Of a stretch of DNA of 64,000 nucleotides, positions 1 through 9,674 are shown one piece after another. The notes under the pieces were generated by a model that was not told the DNA's origin, searched no databases, and saw nothing but the letters and a program-made list of their open reading frames with translations. The stretch's first letter is position 1; each line of letters opens with the position of its first letter. The DNA comes from Nocardia aurea (GTDB taxonomy: Bacteria > Actinomycetota > Actinomycetes > Mycobacteriales > Mycobacteriaceae). The stretch spans positions 62,001 to 126,000 of the forward strand of contig NZ_QCYJ01000005.1 of the NCBI RefSeq assembly GCF_003123685.1, written 5' to 3'. The position numbers were made by a program, and so were the translations under genes.

Positions 1-1108
1 CCATGTTCAGCGACCAGGCCAGGGGCAGCCACTGGTCGATGATTTTGTCGAATCCGGCGGGTCCCGGCTGCGGCCGGTCCAGGGTCGCGCCCGCGGAGGC
101 GATGCCGAACGCGGCGGCCGTGTCGAGGGTGTCGCGGATGTGCAGGTAGTGGGCGAATGTCTCGGCCCAATCCTCGGCGGCGTGCATGGTGGCGTAGGAG
201 GAGACGAAATTCGACTCCCAACCGGCGGGCGCGCCGTGGGAATAGTGGTGGTCGATGGCCGCCTGGTAGTCGGCGTCGGGATCGCCGAACAGATTCAGGA
301 AGCGTTGCCGCGCTTGGTCATCGGCGACGAGCACGGTGAAGTAGTAGTGACCGATCTCGTGCCGGAAATGTCCGAGCAGAGTGCGATACGGCTCGGCCAT
401 CTCGATGCGCAATTGCTCACGATGCGGATCGTCGGCCTCGGCCAGATCCAGGGTGATGACACCGTTCTGGTGGCCGGTGAACACCTTGTCGATCTTGCTG
501 GACAGCAGGTCGAAGGCGAGTCCGGTGTTCGGATTCTCGTCGCGGCCGACCAGCGGGAGACCGAGTTCGGCCAGTTCTACGATCAGACGGCGTTTGGCGG
601 CCTCGGCCTCGGCGAAGGCGTCCAGCCCCGCGATATCGGCGTCGTTCGGCCTGGTGCGCGTCAACCGGCAGGATTCGCACAGCGCGGGACCGGTGCCGTA
701 CACGGCGGGCGGGGCCGGCTCGATCACTTCCTGTCGGGTCGTCGACCCTCGGAACCGCGCGCGCAACCGCTGGGCCCGCGTGAGGCGTCCCTGTTCGGGC
801 GCCGAACCCGACGGGTTCGGATCGAACTGCGCGCCGTTTCCGCCATCGGAGACCGACTGCCCCGCGGGCTCGGTGGGGATCTGTACGAGCCAATTGCATT
901 TGGCGACATGCAGATTGTCGCAGAGCCGGTAACGCCGACCGTCGACCTCGCCGCTGAGGTTGCCGTTGTCACCGGTCGGGACGAAATCGGCGATGACGAG
1001 CAGGGTCCGCAGCGCGAGACTGAAACCCAGTGGGCTGGAACAGGAAAGGCAGACCGAATTCTCGAACGCGAGTTGTTGACCGCAGTTCGGGCAGGTGAAA
1101 TCACGCAC
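1..1108 (-). CDS. Zinc-ribbon putative zinc metallopeptidase, 3' end cut by window
   Basis: At least 369 codons are visible and the frame runs off the left edge. The N-terminus is a zinc ribbon (CPNC at about residues 6-9, CLSC at 20-23), with a further CESC pair mid-protein. A HEIGH zinc-protease motif lies at residues 250-254, followed by YYF. This matches the putative zinc-binding metallopeptidase family that accompanies ATP-grasp/alpha-E/transglutaminase clusters (Rv2568c-like, from memory). The GTG start at 1108 lies 7 nt after the upstream transglutaminase stop, so it is probably the last gene of the operon visible here. The substrate is unknown. I infer proteolysis of a peptide made or modified by the neighbours. 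No signal peptide is seen, so it is probably cytosolic. Confidence 0.85.
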   Translation of the reverse strand, partial: MRDFTCPNCGQQLAFENSVCLSCSSPLGFSLALRTLLVIADFVPTGDNGNLSGEVDGRRYRLCDNLHVAKCNWLVQIPTEPAGQSVSDGGNGAQFDPNPSGSAPEQGRLTRAQRLRARFRGSTTRQEVIEPAPPAVYGTGPALCESCRLTRTRPNDADIAGLDAFAEAEAAKRRLIVELAELGLPLVGRDENPNTGLAFDLLSSKIDKVFTGHQNGVITLDLAEADDPHREQLRIEMAEPYRTLLGHFRHEIGHYYFTVLVADDQARQRFLNLFGDPDADYQAAIDHHYSHGAPAGWESNFVSSYATMHAAEDWAETFAHYLHIRDTLDTAAAFGIASAGATLDRPQPGPAGFDKIIDQWLPLAWSLNM

Positions 1109-1114
1109 TCGGGT

Positions 1115-2020
1115 TCATACCTCCAGCGGAGCGACGTCGACCGATACGGTAATGATGCTCTCCCTTGCGTCGGTGTAGATGATGCCCCGCAGCGGCGGCA
1201 CATCCGCGTAGTCGCGACCCCAGGCCGCGGTCACATAGCGCTCATCGGCGAACTGATCGTTCGTCGGGTCGAAACCGATCCAGTGCCCGGTCCGGTCCGA
1301 AGCCGAATCCGCAGGCACCCATACCGCGGCCCAGGCGTGGGTGGCGTCGACCCCGACCATCCGTTCCTTGCCGGGCGGCGGATCGGTCGCCAGATATCCC
1401 GACACGTATCGCGCGGCCAGACCGTGTGAGCGCAGGCAGGCCGCGGCGATGCGCGCGAAATCCTGGCACACGCCTTCGCGGGCGGCGAACACATCGGCGA
1501 CCCTGGTGGAGACATTGGTCGAGCCGGACCGGTAGGCGAAATCGCGGTGGATCCTGGTGTTCAGATCCGTGACCGCCTCCAGCATCGGACGACCCGGCGT
1601 CAGCGATTCCGCCGCGTAGGCGGTGACCTCTGCGCTGATCTCCGGCGGACGCAGATCCAGGGTGAATTCCACCGCGAGCGGGCCGTTGACGGACGTCGGA
1701 CGCGCCTGTTCCCACGGCCCGTCCGCACTGGCGGGAACCGGGCGCTGTACGTCCACCACCGATATCCCGGTGACCACCAGTTCGGTGTGCTCGGCTGTCA
1801 CGTGGAAATACGAGGTGGTGTTGCCGTAGACGTCGGTGCCGACTGAACGATCCGACGGCACCGGGTCGATGGTCAGATCGTGCGAGACCAGGCGCTGGCC
1901 GGGGAATTCACGCGGGGTGAGGTAGGCGCGGCCGTAGGAACTGCTGACCTCGTCCGAATACGAGTACTTGGTTCTGTGCTCCACCCGGTAACGACGGGCG
2001 AAACCGTCACGCCCGGTCAT
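1115..2020 (-). CDS. Transglutaminase-like cysteine protease/transferase (short form)
   Basis: A 301-aa protein. An N-terminal beta-rich domain (residues 8-95) precedes a transglutaminase core with Cys185 (GVCQDFA), His228 (THAWAAVW) and Asp251 (GFDPTND), so the catalytic triad is intact. I chose the ATG at 2020 because it makes an ATGA overlap with the stop of the upstream ATP-grasp gene; an ATG eight codons earlier lies inside that gene. Bacterial members of this family are usually peptidases or amide transferases rather than protein cross-linkers. Translational coupling to the ATP-grasp/alpha-E protein supports a joint function in forming or cleaving amide bonds. It has no signal peptide. 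Confidence 0.9.
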   Translation of the reverse strand: MTGRDGFARRYRVEHRTKYSYSDEVSSSYGRAYLTPREFPGQRLVSHDLTIDPVPSDRSVGTDVYGNTTSYFHVTAEHTELVVTGISVVDVQRPVPASADGPWEQARPTSVNGPLAVEFTLDLRPPEISAEVTAYAAESLTPGRPMLEAVTDLNTRIHRDFAYRSGSTNVSTRVADVFAAREGVCQDFARIAAACLRSHGLAARYVSGYLATDPPPGKERMVGVDATHAWAAVWVPADSASDRTGHWIGFDPTNDQFADERYVTAAWGRDYADVPPLRGIIYTDARESIITVSVDVAPLEV

Positions 2021-5000
2021 CCGACCACCCTCGTGCTGCCCCACAGCGGTTGTATACCCGCCGGCAGCGAAAGTTTCGTCGTCTCGAACGATTCGGAGAC
2101 CTTGCGCAGCCGCAAATGCACACCTTCCAACAGCTCGGCGAGTTCGGTCCGCTTGCCGTCCGCGTCGGTGGCCTCCAGATCCGCCGGATCGACGCGGCGC
2201 AACATGCGTTGCGCGTCGGCCAGAAGCCGTTGCGGCCGTGACGATCCCGATGCTCCGGGCAGCGCCTGGAAATTCTCGTCGAGCCGATCGAGCTGGTAGG
2301 CCAGTGACCGCGGATTGCTCGCGTCGAAGAGCAGCAGCCCGGCGACCGCCGACACCCGCACCGAATCCCGGTGCCGCCGTCGGTAACTCACCAACGATTC
2401 CGCGGCGCGCAGCACGGATTCGGTGACCACCTGCTGGGTTTCACCGTGGAAGGTCTGCGTCAACGCCGCCGACATCAGCGCCGTCAGCGCGAGCCCGCGC
2501 TCGATGCGCTTGCCGATGTCCATGACGTACCAGCCCGCGTCTCGCACCAGCGATTCTGACCCGATCCCGTTCAGCGAGAGCAGTGCGGCGAGGGTCAGCG
2601 AATGCATCGACGACAACGCCGCCTCGCCGTCCTCCTCGCTCCCGCGAATCTCGGCCAATGCCCGATCCACCGCGCTCAGGATCATCCAGGTGTCCTGCGA
2701 CAGCTGATCGCGTACCGCCCGCGCCGCCGACCCGTACCGGTCGATCGCGAACGCGAGCGAACCGGGCAGACCCGGGTCGAGGGTCAGCGACATCAGGTAG
2801 TCGTACCCCGCACGCGAGGCACTCGAGCTCAGCTGCGAAGCACGGGTGCGCCGGGGATCACGCTCCCCCGCACCGGAATTCCCGCGCAGGAGGGCGGGTT
2901 GATCGCCGAGGATCGGCTGCGCATCGCCACCGGTGAGACCGGCAGTTCGTGACTGCTCACCGGCCGATCGGGACTGGGACTGACCGCCACCCGATTGAGA
3001 CTGAGACTGACCACCGCCCGATTGAGACTGAGACTGACCGCCACCCGATTGAGACTGAGACTGACCGCCACCCGATTGAGACTGAGACTGACCGCCACTC
3101 GATTGAGACTGCGACTGACCGCCACTCGACTGCGTTCGGCCACCGGTCGACTGCGACTGGCCACCGGCACCCGGCTGGGACTGGCCACCAGCATCTGCCT
3201 GCGATGTAACACCGGCATCCGATCGATCCTGACCAGCAGCACCCGATCGGGACGGGGACTGACCGCCAGCTGACTGCGGTTCACCCGCCACCCCAGACTG
3301 CGCCGAGGACGGCACCGTGGTCCCCGATCCAGATTCTGCCGCACCGAGCGGGGTCGCGGATCGATCCTCGCCGACCGTCGACGGCGACCGCGTAGCCTCC
3401 GTCTCGGAGTTCGCCGAGTCGGTCGCGGAAGCATCGCCGTTCGCGGCAACCGCGCCGGAATCCACCGGCCCGGAACCTGGAACAGCCTGTGTATCAGCAC
3501 CACTCGCGGCGGTGGCCGGGCTCTCGCCGTCGGCCGGGGAACCACCCTCGGACCGCACCGACGTCGCCTGTTGCGGAACGGGTGGTGTTTCGACGGGCGT
3601 GGCCGCCACCACGGCGGCCGGGGCGATCGTGCCGGTGGTCCTCGCCAGCGCCGACATGAGGACCGGAAGGGCTTCCGCGCCGTCGGACCAGGCGCGGTAG
3701 CGGTAGTCCTGGTAACAGTCGTTGGTGGCGATGAGCAGGCGGACCACCGACTCTGCGCGTTCGCTGTAGCGGCCCATCCAGAACAGATCGTTGAGGACGC
3801 GGGGCGAACTGATCGCCTCCACGATCGCGGTCGACCGCTGCGGGCGTTCCTCGACCTGGGGTTCGGCCGAGACCGCCGTCACCTGGGTCGGCGCGGCGCG
3901 TACCCACACATCCTTGGCGGCGACCTTGATGACCGCGCGGTCCGGTTCCAGTCGCTGTCGCAATTGGCCGAGACCGCCCGCCATGGCCGTATAGCCACCG
4001 CGTCGCGCCAACGAGAACAGCCGGATGCCGACCGGCGCCGAGGCCAATCCGCCGTAGCCCTGCACCGCGGGCGACACCGAGAACTGGGCCGGTTCCTGTC
4101 CGACCCACTGCCACGGATTCGCCTCGATCCGCGCCTTCGACGCCTCGAGTTGTTCGGACGACAGTTCGGGGCCGAACAGGGTCGAACCGTCGACCGCCGA
4201 CCGGATGACCAACCGATCCAGTCGTGCCAGCAGATGCGACCGTTCGCTGTCGTCGCCGCCCCAGTAGGTCGGCGTGCTGTCGAGAAGTAGTTCCTCGCCG
4301 AGCAGCGCGCGCGAGATCCGGGGCAGGAATCCGGTCAGCGCCGGACTTTCCAGCAGACCGCTGCCGAGGGTGTTGACCACGGTCACCGCGCCCCGGCGCA
4401 GCACTTCGACCAGACCGACGACACCCAGGTGGGAGTCCGGGCGCAGGTCGAGCGGGTCGGAGAATTCCGCGTCGACGCGGCGCAGCACCACGTCCACGCG
4501 TTTGAGGGTGCCGAGCGAGCGCATCCACAGCGCGCCGTCGCGAACGACGAGATCGGCGCTCTCGACCAGCGGGAAACCCAGCGTCGCGGCGAGATACGCC
4601 TGATCGAACGCCGTCTCGGAGTGCACACCGGGACTCAGGACGACCACCATCGGGTCGTCGACATCGGCGATGGGCGCCGATTCGATCAGCATCAACCGCA
4701 TGGCGCGCGCGAACGGAGTCAACGGGCGCGGGCTGGAATGTTCGAAGGATTCGGGGATCGCGGTCGAGATCACGCGCCGGTCGGCCAGCGCGTAACCGGC
4801 GCCCGACGGTGCCTGTGCCCAATCGGCGACGACCCGGAAATCCCCGTCGCCCCACCTACTGATATCGCAGGCGTGCAGGAACAGCTGATGCCGTCCAGGA
4901 ATCGTGATGCCGTGCGCGGCACGCACGTATCCGCTGTTGCCGAAGACGATCTCGGGCGGAAGCAGACCCGAGGTGATGGTGCGGCGCGAACCGTAGATAT

Positions 5001-5535
5001 CGGTGAGCACCTCGTCCAGCACCCGCGAGCGCTGCACGAGACCCGCTTCCAGCCGGGTCCAGTCGTCGGCCGACACCAGCAGCGGGATCGGATCCAGCCG
5101 CCACGGCACCGGTTTCACCGGCTCCCCCGAGCCGTTCACCTCGGTATAGGTGATGCCGTCGTCCTCGATCAGCCTGCGGACCCTGGTGTCGAGCCTGCCG
5201 AGACCGGTGGTGCCGATATCGAGGAAATCCGACGACAGTTCCGACCACATCGAACGGACCGAACCCTGCGGGTCGACGAGTTCGTCGTAGTAGCCGGAGG
5301 TCGGGAGACCGCATTCGTCGTAGGCCCCCGACGCCCCGCTCTCCTCCCGATACCGGGCGAACTGTTCGGCTATCTGCTCACGCACCGTGACTCGGCGAGC
5401 TTCCCGTGCGTTCCATAAGGTGCCCTGTTCGTCACGCGCCGACGAGTCCTCGTGGTCGCTGCGCGGGTCGGATTCGAGTACGTCCGTCCTGGTTCCGGCC
5501 TCGGATGTGCCGGCCTCGGATGCTTCGTGGTTCAT
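2017..5535 (-). CDS. Circularly permuted ATP-grasp / alpha-E domain fusion with internal low-complexity insertion
   Basis: An 1172-aa protein. Residues ~60-560 are a circularly permuted ATP-grasp ligase (DUF404/DUF407 type; visible blocks include GSGLLESPAL and WVGQEPAQFS). The alpha-E (DUF403) domain begins at ~575 with LFWMGRYSERAESVV. It is broken at ~632 by some 270 residues of Ser/Gly/Gln-rich sequence and resumes at ~907 (YDYLMSLTLDP, then RYGSAARAVRDQL), running to the C-terminus. The ATP-grasp fold ligates a carboxylate to an amine via acyl-phosphate; alpha-E is a helical partner of unknown role. I recall the M. tuberculosis homologue (Rv2567) as 884 aa and already fused, so the extra length here is the insertion. 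It is coupled by ATGA to the short transglutaminase. Confidence 0.9.
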   Translation of the reverse strand: MNHEASEAGTSEAGTRTDVLESDPRSDHEDSSARDEQGTLWNAREARRVTVREQIAEQFARYREESGASGAYDECGLPTSGYYDELVDPQGSVRSMWSELSSDFLDIGTTGLGRLDTRVRRLIEDDGITYTEVNGSGEPVKPVPWRLDPIPLLVSADDWTRLEAGLVQRSRVLDEVLTDIYGSRRTITSGLLPPEIVFGNSGYVRAAHGITIPGRHQLFLHACDISRWGDGDFRVVADWAQAPSGAGYALADRRVISTAIPESFEHSSPRPLTPFARAMRLMLIESAPIADVDDPMVVVLSPGVHSETAFDQAYLAATLGFPLVESADLVVRDGALWMRSLGTLKRVDVVLRRVDAEFSDPLDLRPDSHLGVVGLVEVLRRGAVTVVNTLGSGLLESPALTGFLPRISRALLGEELLLDSTPTYWGGDDSERSHLLARLDRLVIRSAVDGSTLFGPELSSEQLEASKARIEANPWQWVGQEPAQFSVSPAVQGYGGLASAPVGIRLFSLARRGGYTAMAGGLGQLRQRLEPDRAVIKVAAKDVWVRAAPTQVTAVSAEPQVEERPQRSTAIVEAISSPRVLNDLFWMGRYSERAESVVRLLIATNDCYQDYRYRAWSDGAEALPVLMSALARTTGTIAPAAVVAATPVETPPVPQQATSVRSEGGSPADGESPATAASGADTQAVPGSGPVDSGAVAANGDASATDSANSETEATRSPSTVGEDRSATPLGAAESGSGTTVPSSAQSGVAGEPQSAGGQSPSRSGAAGQDRSDAGVTSQADAGGQSQPGAGGQSQSTGGRTQSSGGQSQSQSSGGQSQSQSGGGQSQSQSGGGQSQSQSGGGQSQSQSGGGQSQSRSAGEQSRTAGLTGGDAQPILGDQPALLRGNSGAGERDPRRTRASQLSSSASRAGYDYLMSLTLDPGLPGSLAFAIDRYGSAARAVRDQLSQDTWMILSAVDRALAEIRGSEEDGEAALSSMHSLTLAALLSLNGIGSESLVRDAGWYVMDIGKRIERGLALTALMSAALTQTFHGETQQVVTESVLRAAESLVSYRRRHRDSVRVSAVAGLLLFDASNPRSLAYQLDRLDENFQALPGASGSSRPQRLLADAQRMLRRVDPADLEATDADGKRTELAELLEGVHLRLRKVSESFETTKLSLPAGIQPLWGSTRVVG
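2966..3135 (-). repeat. 27-bp minisatellite encoding GGGQSQSQS units in the alpha-E insertion
   Basis: About six near-identical 27-bp units in tandem, each encoding a nine-residue GGGQSQSQS-type unit read on the minus strand. Neighbouring units diverge at single bases (CCACCC, CCGCCC, CCACTC), and more degenerate copies extend on both sides. The unit length is a multiple of three, so copy-number change keeps the reading frame. There are no unique spacers, so this is not CRISPR. Confidence 0.9.
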
Positions 5536-5619
5536 CGCTGCGCGCCTCCCCTGTGGGTGGCCGCCGCATACTCCGCATCGGCCACCATGCCGACCTCATT
5601 TCCGCTGCCCGACGTATGT

Positions 5620-8600
5620 TTACCGGTCGTTGACCAGCCCCCAAACGGTGCGAGCCCGGCGTAGATCCAGGATGCCCGGCGCGCCGACATCGGTCGACTG
5701 TGCTGCAATCTTCGCACGGAGTTCGCCGGGATCCATCGGGGTCGTGGTGTGACCGGCCGCCTCGAATCGGCGATTCCGTCGCGACTGCGCGACTTCCGCG
5801 TTCACCGGGGGCTGCTCCCAGTACTGCCCGCCCGGATGCGACACGTGATAGGTGCAGCCGCCGCGCGAGATCCCGGTTCCGGCGTCGAGCAGGTCGAAGA
5901 CCAGCGGCGCGTCGACGGTGATCGACGGATGCAGGGAATTCGGCGGCTGCCAGGCGCGGTAGCGGACTCCGGCGACCTGGACATCGGTCTTGTCGGTGGC
6001 GAGCAGCGGAACCGGCATGCCGTTGCAGGTCAGCACATACCGCTCCCGGTCCGCGCCGACCACCCTGACCTGGATCCGCTCCACCGAGGAGTCGACGTAG
6101 CGGGCGGTGCCGGTGGCGGCGGACTGCTCGCCCAGGGTGTGCCAGGGTTCGATGGCCCCGCGCAGTTCGATCTCGATATCCCCGATGACCACCGTGCCGA
6201 TACGCGGGAACCGGAATTCGGTGAACGGATCGAGCCAGCTCGCGTCGAACTCGATGCCGTGCGCGCGCAGATCCGCGGTGACCTCGGCGATATCGGTCAT
6301 CAGGAAATGCGGGAGCAGGTAGCGGCCGTGCAGATTGGCGCCGTGCCTGACCAGCCGCGCGCGCAACGGCTCCCGCCAGAAGCGCGCGACCAGGCCGCGG
6401 ACCAGCAGTGATTGCACCATCGCCATCTGGAAATGCGGCGGCATCTCGAATCCACGCAATTCGACCAGGCCGAGTCTGCCCCTGGCCGAATCGGGGCTGT
6501 AGAGCTTGTCGATGCAGAATTCGGCGCGGTGGGTATTGCCGGTGAGGTCGGTGAGCAGATGCCGCAGCGCGCGGTCGATATGCCACGGCGCGACAGGCTG
6601 GTCACCGCCCGCCGTATTCGCGGTCAGCCGAGCGATTTCGGAGAACGCGATCTCGAGTTCGTAGAGCGCGCCCTCGCGGCCCTCGTCGGCCCGTGGCGCC
6701 TGCGAGGTCGGGCCGATGAAACGACCGGAGAACAGGTACGACAACGCCGGATGACGCTGCCAGTAGGTGAGCATCGACACCAGCAGATCCGGCCTGCGCA
6801 ACATCGGTGACCGCGCGGGCGTCACGCCGCCGAGGGTGATGTGATTGCCACCGCCGGTACCGCTGGAGCTGCCGTCGACATCGAAGGATTCGGTGCTCAG
6901 CCGGGCCAGTCTGGCCTGGTCGTAGAGGGTGGACAGCAGTTCGGCCTGTTCGGCGAACGACGCGGTCGGCTGCACGTTCACCTCGATGACGCCCGGATCG
7001 GGGGTCACCGACAGGCTCTGCAACCGCGCGTCGACCGGAGGGCCGTAGCCCTCCAGCACCACCGGATGTCCCGGTAGTCCGGTGACCGAACCCGCCGGGT
7101 TGAGCGCGGCGGCGGCGTCCTCGACCCGGGCGATCAGGTCGATGAAATCGGACAGCTGATCCACCGGGGGTAGGAATATGTGCAGTCGGCCGTTGCGCAC
7201 CTCTGCCACCACGGCGGTCGTCGGTTCCCAGTGACCCGGTTCCACGACCGCGGGCGGATCCTCGCGCACGGGGCGCAGCGGGCCCATGAACAGCGGGTCG
7301 TTGTCCGGGCGCGGGCGCGGGGTGCGCCAGGAGATGGCGTCGAGCGGTAGTCGCAGACCGGCGGGAGAATCGCCGTCGGCGAGGACGATTCGACCGCCGG
7401 GGGAATCCTCCGAACGGCCGCGTCGCAATTGCCAGTCGGCGCTGGCCCACCCGCGCCCGTCGCTCCTGCGGTACAGCGGGAGCACGTAGGCGACGGGTTC
7501 GGTGACCGGTTCGTCGAGACGTTCGAGCAGTTCCTTCCTCTTCTGCGGTGAATCGTCCTCCGGGTCGATATCGGTGGGGACGGGCGGATCGCCCGCCGGG
7601 GTGCGCAGTGTTCCGGCCAGGCGAGCCAGCGGATCTTCGTAGGCGGGGCGGACCTGTGTCTGCGGCAGTCCGAGCCCTTCCGCCAGATGCGCGATAAGAC
7701 CCTCGGCGGTCCGGAAATCGGCGGCGGGGATCCGGCGCGGGCCGGGCAGGACCGCGGTGGCGCCCGCGTCGGTATTGCCCTCCACCCGGACGATGCGCAG
7801 ATCCTCGTCGTCGGATGCGTGGTCGGTGACAACAGACCGATCGGTACTGTTCAACTTCGAGAAGCCGTTGCCCTCAGCACCGTTCGCGCCCGTCTCGGCG
7901 GCCTCCTCCGCGCCGGGGAGTCCGGACGGTGACGAGCCACCGTTCGACGAGGTTGTCGCAGCCTCGCTATCGGGCCTCGAATCATCCTGTCGGGCAACCG
8001 CGTCTACCCGCGCGGACACGGTGTCGATCGGCGTCCACGGATCGATGAGCAGATCCGGGCGGGTCCACAGCGGTTCGTTGTCGGTGCGCCAGACGATGGC
8101 GATCTCCCAGCGCGGCAACGGCTCACCGGGGTACCACTTGCCCTGCCGGTACTGCACGAGTCCGGTGGGGGCGTAGATGCGGCGCAGGCGGTCGGCCAGG
8201 TCGACGGCGCGTTCGCGTTTGTGCGCGCCGTCGGCGTCGGTGGTCCACTGCGGACTCATCTGGTCGTCGACGGAGACGAAGGTGGGTTCGCCGCCCATGG
8301 TGAGTTCGATGCGGTCGGCCGCCATCCTCGCGTCGAGTTCGATACCCGCCGCTCGGATCCGTTCCCACTGGGAGTCCGTATAGGGCAGGGTGACCCGGGG
8401 ATCCTCGTGGATTCGCCGGACGGTATTGGAGAATTCCAGGGTGGATTCGGTGCGGCCGGTCGCACCGGAGATCGCCGCCGAGGTGCTGGGGTGCGGGGTC
8501 GCGGATAGCGGAATATGGCCCTCGCCAGCGAAAAGACCGGAAGTCGGGTCCATCCCGATCCAGCCCGCGCCGGGCACGTAAACCTCGGTCCAGGCATGCA

Positions 8601-9306
8601 GGTCGGTGAAATCCGCCGGAGGACCGGACGGCCCATCAAGCGATGGCACGTCCTGGGCGAGCTGCACCAGGTAACCGGAGACGAAACGTGCGGCAAGACC
8701 GAATTCGCGCAGGATCGATACGAGCAGCCAGGCGGAATCCCGGCAGGATCCGATCGCGGTGCGCAAGGTGTGATCCGGTGTCTGCACACCGGGTTCCATG
8801 CGGATCGTATATCCGACATCTTCTCGCAACACGCGGTTCACTTCGACGAGGAAGTCGATGGTTCGCGGGGCGCTTTCCGGTCGGTGCGCACGCACCCACT
8901 CCCGCACCAATTCTCCCGCACCGGAACCCGGTGTCGATTCGTCCACGCGCCGCAGATACGGCTCGAGATCCGCTGTCAGTTCCGAACTGTAGGTGAACGG
9001 AAAGTATTCGGCGGAATCCTCGATGAAGAAATCGAAGGGATTGACGACCTCGAGATCGGCGATCAGGCCGATCGTTATCGACAATTCCCTGGTCGGCTCG
9101 GGGAATACGAGCCTGGCAAGGAAGTTGCCGAAGGCGTCCTGCTGCCAGTTGACCCAGTGTTCGGCCGGTGTCACGCGCATCGAATAAGCCTCGATGCGCG
9201 TGCGCGAGTGCGGGGCCGGACGCAGGCGCACCACGTGAGGATGCACCTCCACCAGCCGGTCGAAGGTGTAGGTGGTCCGGTGCTCGAGTGACACCTTGAT
9301 GCCCAT
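5620..9306 (-). CDS. Large transglutaminase-like protein with DUF2126 domain
   Basis: A 1228-aa protein. An N-terminal transglutaminase_N domain (residues 3-90) is followed by a transglutaminase core with Cys188 (IGSCRDSAW), His237 (LHAWTEVY) and Asp253 (MDPTSG). A Ser/Gly-rich linker at ~450-500 leads into the very large DUF2126 region, which holds the block GTGGGNHITLGG (~810-830) and runs to the end. The size matches Rv2566-type proteins (about 1140 aa from memory). It is the first gene of the cluster, 84 nt upstream of the ATP-grasp/alpha-E gene and probably in the same operon. The intact triad implies amide hydrolysis or transfer; the function of DUF2126 is unknown. It has no signal peptide. 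Confidence 0.92.
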   Translation of the reverse strand: MGIKVSLEHRTTYTFDRLVEVHPHVVRLRPAPHSRTRIEAYSMRVTPAEHWVNWQQDAFGNFLARLVFPEPTRELSITIGLIADLEVVNPFDFFIEDSAEYFPFTYSSELTADLEPYLRRVDESTPGSGAGELVREWVRAHRPESAPRTIDFLVEVNRVLREDVGYTIRMEPGVQTPDHTLRTAIGSCRDSAWLLVSILREFGLAARFVSGYLVQLAQDVPSLDGPSGPPADFTDLHAWTEVYVPGAGWIGMDPTSGLFAGEGHIPLSATPHPSTSAAISGATGRTESTLEFSNTVRRIHEDPRVTLPYTDSQWERIRAAGIELDARMAADRIELTMGGEPTFVSVDDQMSPQWTTDADGAHKRERAVDLADRLRRIYAPTGLVQYRQGKWYPGEPLPRWEIAIVWRTDNEPLWTRPDLLIDPWTPIDTVSARVDAVARQDDSRPDSEAATTSSNGGSSPSGLPGAEEAAETGANGAEGNGFSKLNSTDRSVVTDHASDDEDLRIVRVEGNTDAGATAVLPGPRRIPAADFRTAEGLIAHLAEGLGLPQTQVRPAYEDPLARLAGTLRTPAGDPPVPTDIDPEDDSPQKRKELLERLDEPVTEPVAYVLPLYRRSDGRGWASADWQLRRGRSEDSPGGRIVLADGDSPAGLRLPLDAISWRTPRPRPDNDPLFMGPLRPVREDPPAVVEPGHWEPTTAVVAEVRNGRLHIFLPPVDQLSDFIDLIARVEDAAAALNPAGSVTGLPGHPVVLEGYGPPVDARLQSLSVTPDPGVIEVNVQPTASFAEQAELLSTLYDQARLARLSTESFDVDGSSSGTGGGNHITLGGVTPARSPMLRRPDLLVSMLTYWQRHPALSYLFSGRFIGPTSQAPRADEGREGALYELEIAFSEIARLTANTAGGDQPVAPWHIDRALRHLLTDLTGNTHRAEFCIDKLYSPDSARGRLGLVELRGFEMPPHFQMAMVQSLLVRGLVARFWREPLRARLVRHGANLHGRYLLPHFLMTDIAEVTADLRAHGIEFDASWLDPFTEFRFPRIGTVVIGDIEIELRGAIEPWHTLGEQSAATGTARYVDSSVERIQVRVVGADRERYVLTCNGMPVPLLATDKTDVQVAGVRYRAWQPPNSLHPSITVDAPLVFDLLDAGTGISRGGCTYHVSHPGGQYWEQPPVNAEVAQSRRNRRFEAAGHTTTPMDPGELRAKIAAQSTDVGAPGILDLRRARTVWGLVNDR

Positions 9307-9473
9307 GAAGCAAGTTCACCACACCGCGCCGATGCGTGCGGTGCCATGCAGCAGGCGTTTTCCGGACAGCAACATTGCGTCATATGCCGACACGCGGCCG
9401 ACTTCCCACATCCTGTGCACGCCCGGTGATAAGACCGCATTACCAATAGATCTCATCGGGAGGTCAAAAATAT

Positions 9474-9674
9474 ATGCCTGCTCCGATATGCCGATCTTGC
9501 GAAACCGCGATCGATCACTGCCACGGCACGCTCATTATCCACGTGGGCCGCATGCCCGAATGCACCGATCTCGACTGCATCGATTTCGATCACAGCCGTC
9601 ACACATTCCTCATCGACTGCACCGATATCGCGGGCGGATGCCCCTGTGTCAACCGGTACCGCAGCGCCCGATAA
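9474..9674 (+). CDS. Small Cys/His-rich protein, unknown function
   Basis: A 66-aa protein with seven cysteines and five histidines. Pairs such as CRSC near the N-terminus and CPC near the C-terminus, plus interspersed His and Asp, suggest a compact zinc- or metal-binding fold. The ATG at 9474 is the only good start, and the region upstream is AT-richer than average. It is divergent from the giant transglutaminase gene with 167 nt between the starts, so the two may share a regulatory region. Its last 26 nt overlap the end of the opposing pseudogene. I cannot name a family. The composition looks protein-like rather than random GC-rich sequence. Confidence 0.65.
   Translation: MPAPICRSCETAIDHCHGTLIIHVGRMPECTDLDCIDFDHSRHTFLIDCTDIAGGCPCVNRYRSAR

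Noticed and set aside
2966..3135. Tandem 27-bp repeats, considered as a CRISPR array.
   Set aside because: There are no unique spacers, and the units are contiguous and in frame with the ATP-grasp/alpha-E protein.
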